Origin: Candidatus Aegiribacteria sp.
GTDB taxonomy: Bacteria; Fermentibacterota; Fermentibacteria; Fermentibacterales; JCC-6
Reading direction: 5' to 3'
DNA length: 6,437 nucleotides
Assembly: GCA_030600975.1 (NCBI GenBank)
Contig: JAUVUL010000112.1
Coordinates: forward strand, 1 to 6,437
Position 1 is the first letter of the stretch, and each line of letters starts with the position of its first letter. A program made the position numbers and the translations under genes. Under the pieces are notes generated by a model. It worked only from the letters and a program-made list of their open reading frames with translations, did no database searches and was not told the origin of the DNA. This document shows, in pieces, positions 5,044-6,437 of the stretch.

Positions 5044-6437
5044 CATATTTCCTGATCTTAATGACACTATGCGCGGTCGATACTGCAGAACCAGACACTA
5101 CTTCGAGGGATTCTACACTTACCGCGGAGAGACTTGAAACAATTGCCTATTCTGCTGATTCACTGGTTTTCAACACAGATACAGGTGACCTGATACTGAT
5201 TGGCTCCGCAACACTTGATTACCGGGATATGACGCTGAAATCGGATACAGTCGAGTACTTCTCAGAGGATGAGCTCATCATTGCCAGTGGTGAATCCGAA
5301 CTTCTGGATCGCGGAGAGGCAATAACCGGGAACGGGATGATATACAGTATTCCGACCCGAAAAGGACGCATAATGAACGCGGCTTCGCAGTATGAATTCG
5401 GATTTTACACCGGTTCAACGATAACGAGGGTAGGTCGCAACGAATTCAATATAGTTGATGCCAGATTCACAACATGCGATGAAGACAGCATCCATTACTA
5501 TTTCTATTGCCCTATAATGAAGGTGTTCCCTGATGATAAGGCTGTTGCCAGACCGGTGTACCTGTACGTTGAAGACACGCCTGTTCTCTATTTTCCATAC
5601 TGGGTTTTCCCGATAAGACGGGGCCGACAGCCCGGATTCACAATGCCCAAATTCGGTCAGACAACCAGGGATGGCAGGTTTCTAAGAGAATTCGGTTACT
5701 ACTTCGTTTTTTCCGATTACGCTGATCTTTGGGTTCACGGAGATATAATGGAAAAAACCAGGTTCGTACTGGCAGCCGACGAGAGGCACAGAGTAAGGTA
5801 TTTATGCAATGGAAATCTGAGAACGGAATTGAGAAGAGAATTCTTAACCCACCGTGACAGATGGATGGTATTCGGCAATCATCTGCATGATTTCCCGGAC
5901 GGGACAACGGTCAGAGTACAGGGTGAGTTTCTAAGTGATAAATCCTACCTTGAAGAGACGCAGCAGAACCCCGAGGATCGTATGACGGGAGAACTGCATT
6001 CCTGGGTTAGTGTAAACAGGTATTTCGGCAGAATGAGTTTCCAGGCGGTATTTGATCGGACAAGCTACCTGAATACTGATCCTGACACAATTCCGGGAGA
6101 GGTTGAATCTGACCAGGAGCTCCCTGACATCAGGCTTTCTCTCCCATCAGCTCCCCTTTTCAGAGTACCTTCAGATCCCTCGCTTGTCCGCCCATGGCAC
6201 TCCATCTATTGGAATGCAAACGCGCACTACCTTTCAAGAGACAGGAGAATGGAAGAATCAAGAGCAACAAACTCAGCCCTGAAGCTAACTTCGGGTCTTA
6301 CCGGATCAAGCAGATTATGGGGCTGGCTTTCGATAGCACCTTCCATACATACAAAGGGAACCATATATGACCGTGACAGGAACGATGATAATTACCCGTG
6401 GTGGCTGCATGGATCCGCGAATCTGTCGATTTCAACA
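5040..6437 (+). CDS. lptD: LPS-assembly outer-membrane protein LptD (OstA/Imp), 3' partial
   Basis: The frame is open from ATG 5040 to the right edge, giving 466 visible codons. LptD is the outer-membrane barrel that, with LptE, inserts lipopolysaccharide into the outer leaflet. A short hydrophobic leader (MTYFLILMTLCAV) is followed by an OstA/LptA-like jellyroll domain at about 35-145 (YSADSLVFNTDTGDLILIG, DYRDMTLKSDTVEYF, EAITGNGMIY). Next comes the LptD signature: RFTTCDEDSIHYYF at 142-155, PVLYFPYWVFPIRRGRQPGF at 181-200, then GYYFVFSDYADLWVHGDI. Barrel-type alternating segments follow. Cys146 in FTTC aligns by context with E. coli Cys173, a disulfide-forming residue; the C-terminal partner cysteines would lie outside the window. 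E. coli LptD has 784 residues, so roughly 60% is present. The start overlaps the ROK-remnant stop (ATGA), suggesting translational coupling. An upstream in-frame TTG at 4992 would add a basic n-region. The family call is strong. Confidence 0.93.
   Translation, partial: MTYFLILMTLCAVDTAEPDTTSRDSTLTAERLETIAYSADSLVFNTDTGDLILIGSATLDYRDMTLKSDTVEYFSEDELIIASGESELLDRGEAITGNGMIYSIPTRKGRIMNAASQYEFGFYTGSTITRVGRNEFNIVDARFTTCDEDSIHYYFYCPIMKVFPDDKAVARPVYLYVEDTPVLYFPYWVFPIRRGRQPGFTMPKFGQTTRDGRFLREFGYYFVFSDYADLWVHGDIMEKTRFVLAADERHRVRYLCNGNLRTELRREFLTHRDRWMVFGNHLHDFPDGTTVRVQGEFLSDKSYLEETQQNPEDRMTGELHSWVSVNRYFGRMSFQAVFDRTSYLNTDPDTIPGEVESDQELPDIRLSLPSAPLFRVPSDPSLVRPWHSIYWNANAHYLSRDRRMEESRATNSALKLTSGLTGSSRLWGWLSIAPSIHTKGTIYDRDRNDDNYPWWLHGSANLSIST

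Overview
The window reads as a piece of chromosome from a Gram-negative (LPS-bearing) bacterium. All supported genes lie on the + strand. An LptD homologue implies an outer membrane. A six-bladed-propeller lipoprotein of a kind common in the Bacteroidota/FCB superphylum, together with moderate GC, suggests an FCB-group or related uncultivated lineage. That placement is inference only. No RNA genes, CRISPR array or transposase were seen.

Layout: (1) 2-1081, the 3' part of a type-1 periplasmic-binding-fold protein that enters from the left edge. (2) About 1098-1976, a ROK-family sugar kinase. (3) 2087-4118, a two-gene overlapping unit: a four-helix membrane protein with a PH-like tail, then a propeller lipoprotein. 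(4) 4124-4727, a very AT-rich GNAT acetyltransferase broken by a one-base frameshift. (5) 4728-4957, a gene-poor stretch with a perfect 18-nt palindrome and an attC-like 5' core. (6) 4958-5043, a second, diverged copy of only the last 28 codons (plus stop) of the ROK gene. (7) 5040-6437, lptD, running off the right edge.

The main observation is structural. The end of the ROK gene is present twice, about 3.07 kb apart: 86 bp at about 81% identity, differing at both silent and amino-acid-changing sites. The second copy ends in an ATGA overlap with lptD. The first copy also ends in an ATGA that opens a 17-codon hydrophobic reading frame resembling the start of a signal peptide. The simplest reading is an ancestral order of binding protein, ROK kinase, lptD, now split by a cargo segment (about 1.98-4.95 kb) with the ROK/lptD junction duplicated at its two sides. 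A related hairpin-like element of about 22 nt lies just inside each side. No recombinase is visible, so the mechanism is unknown.

Functionally, the flanking genes concern the cell envelope and sugar phosphorylation. The cargo comprises two proteins of unknown role, one in the inner membrane and one a lipoprotein, plus a decayed or frameshifted acetyltransferase that appears to have been acquired separately.
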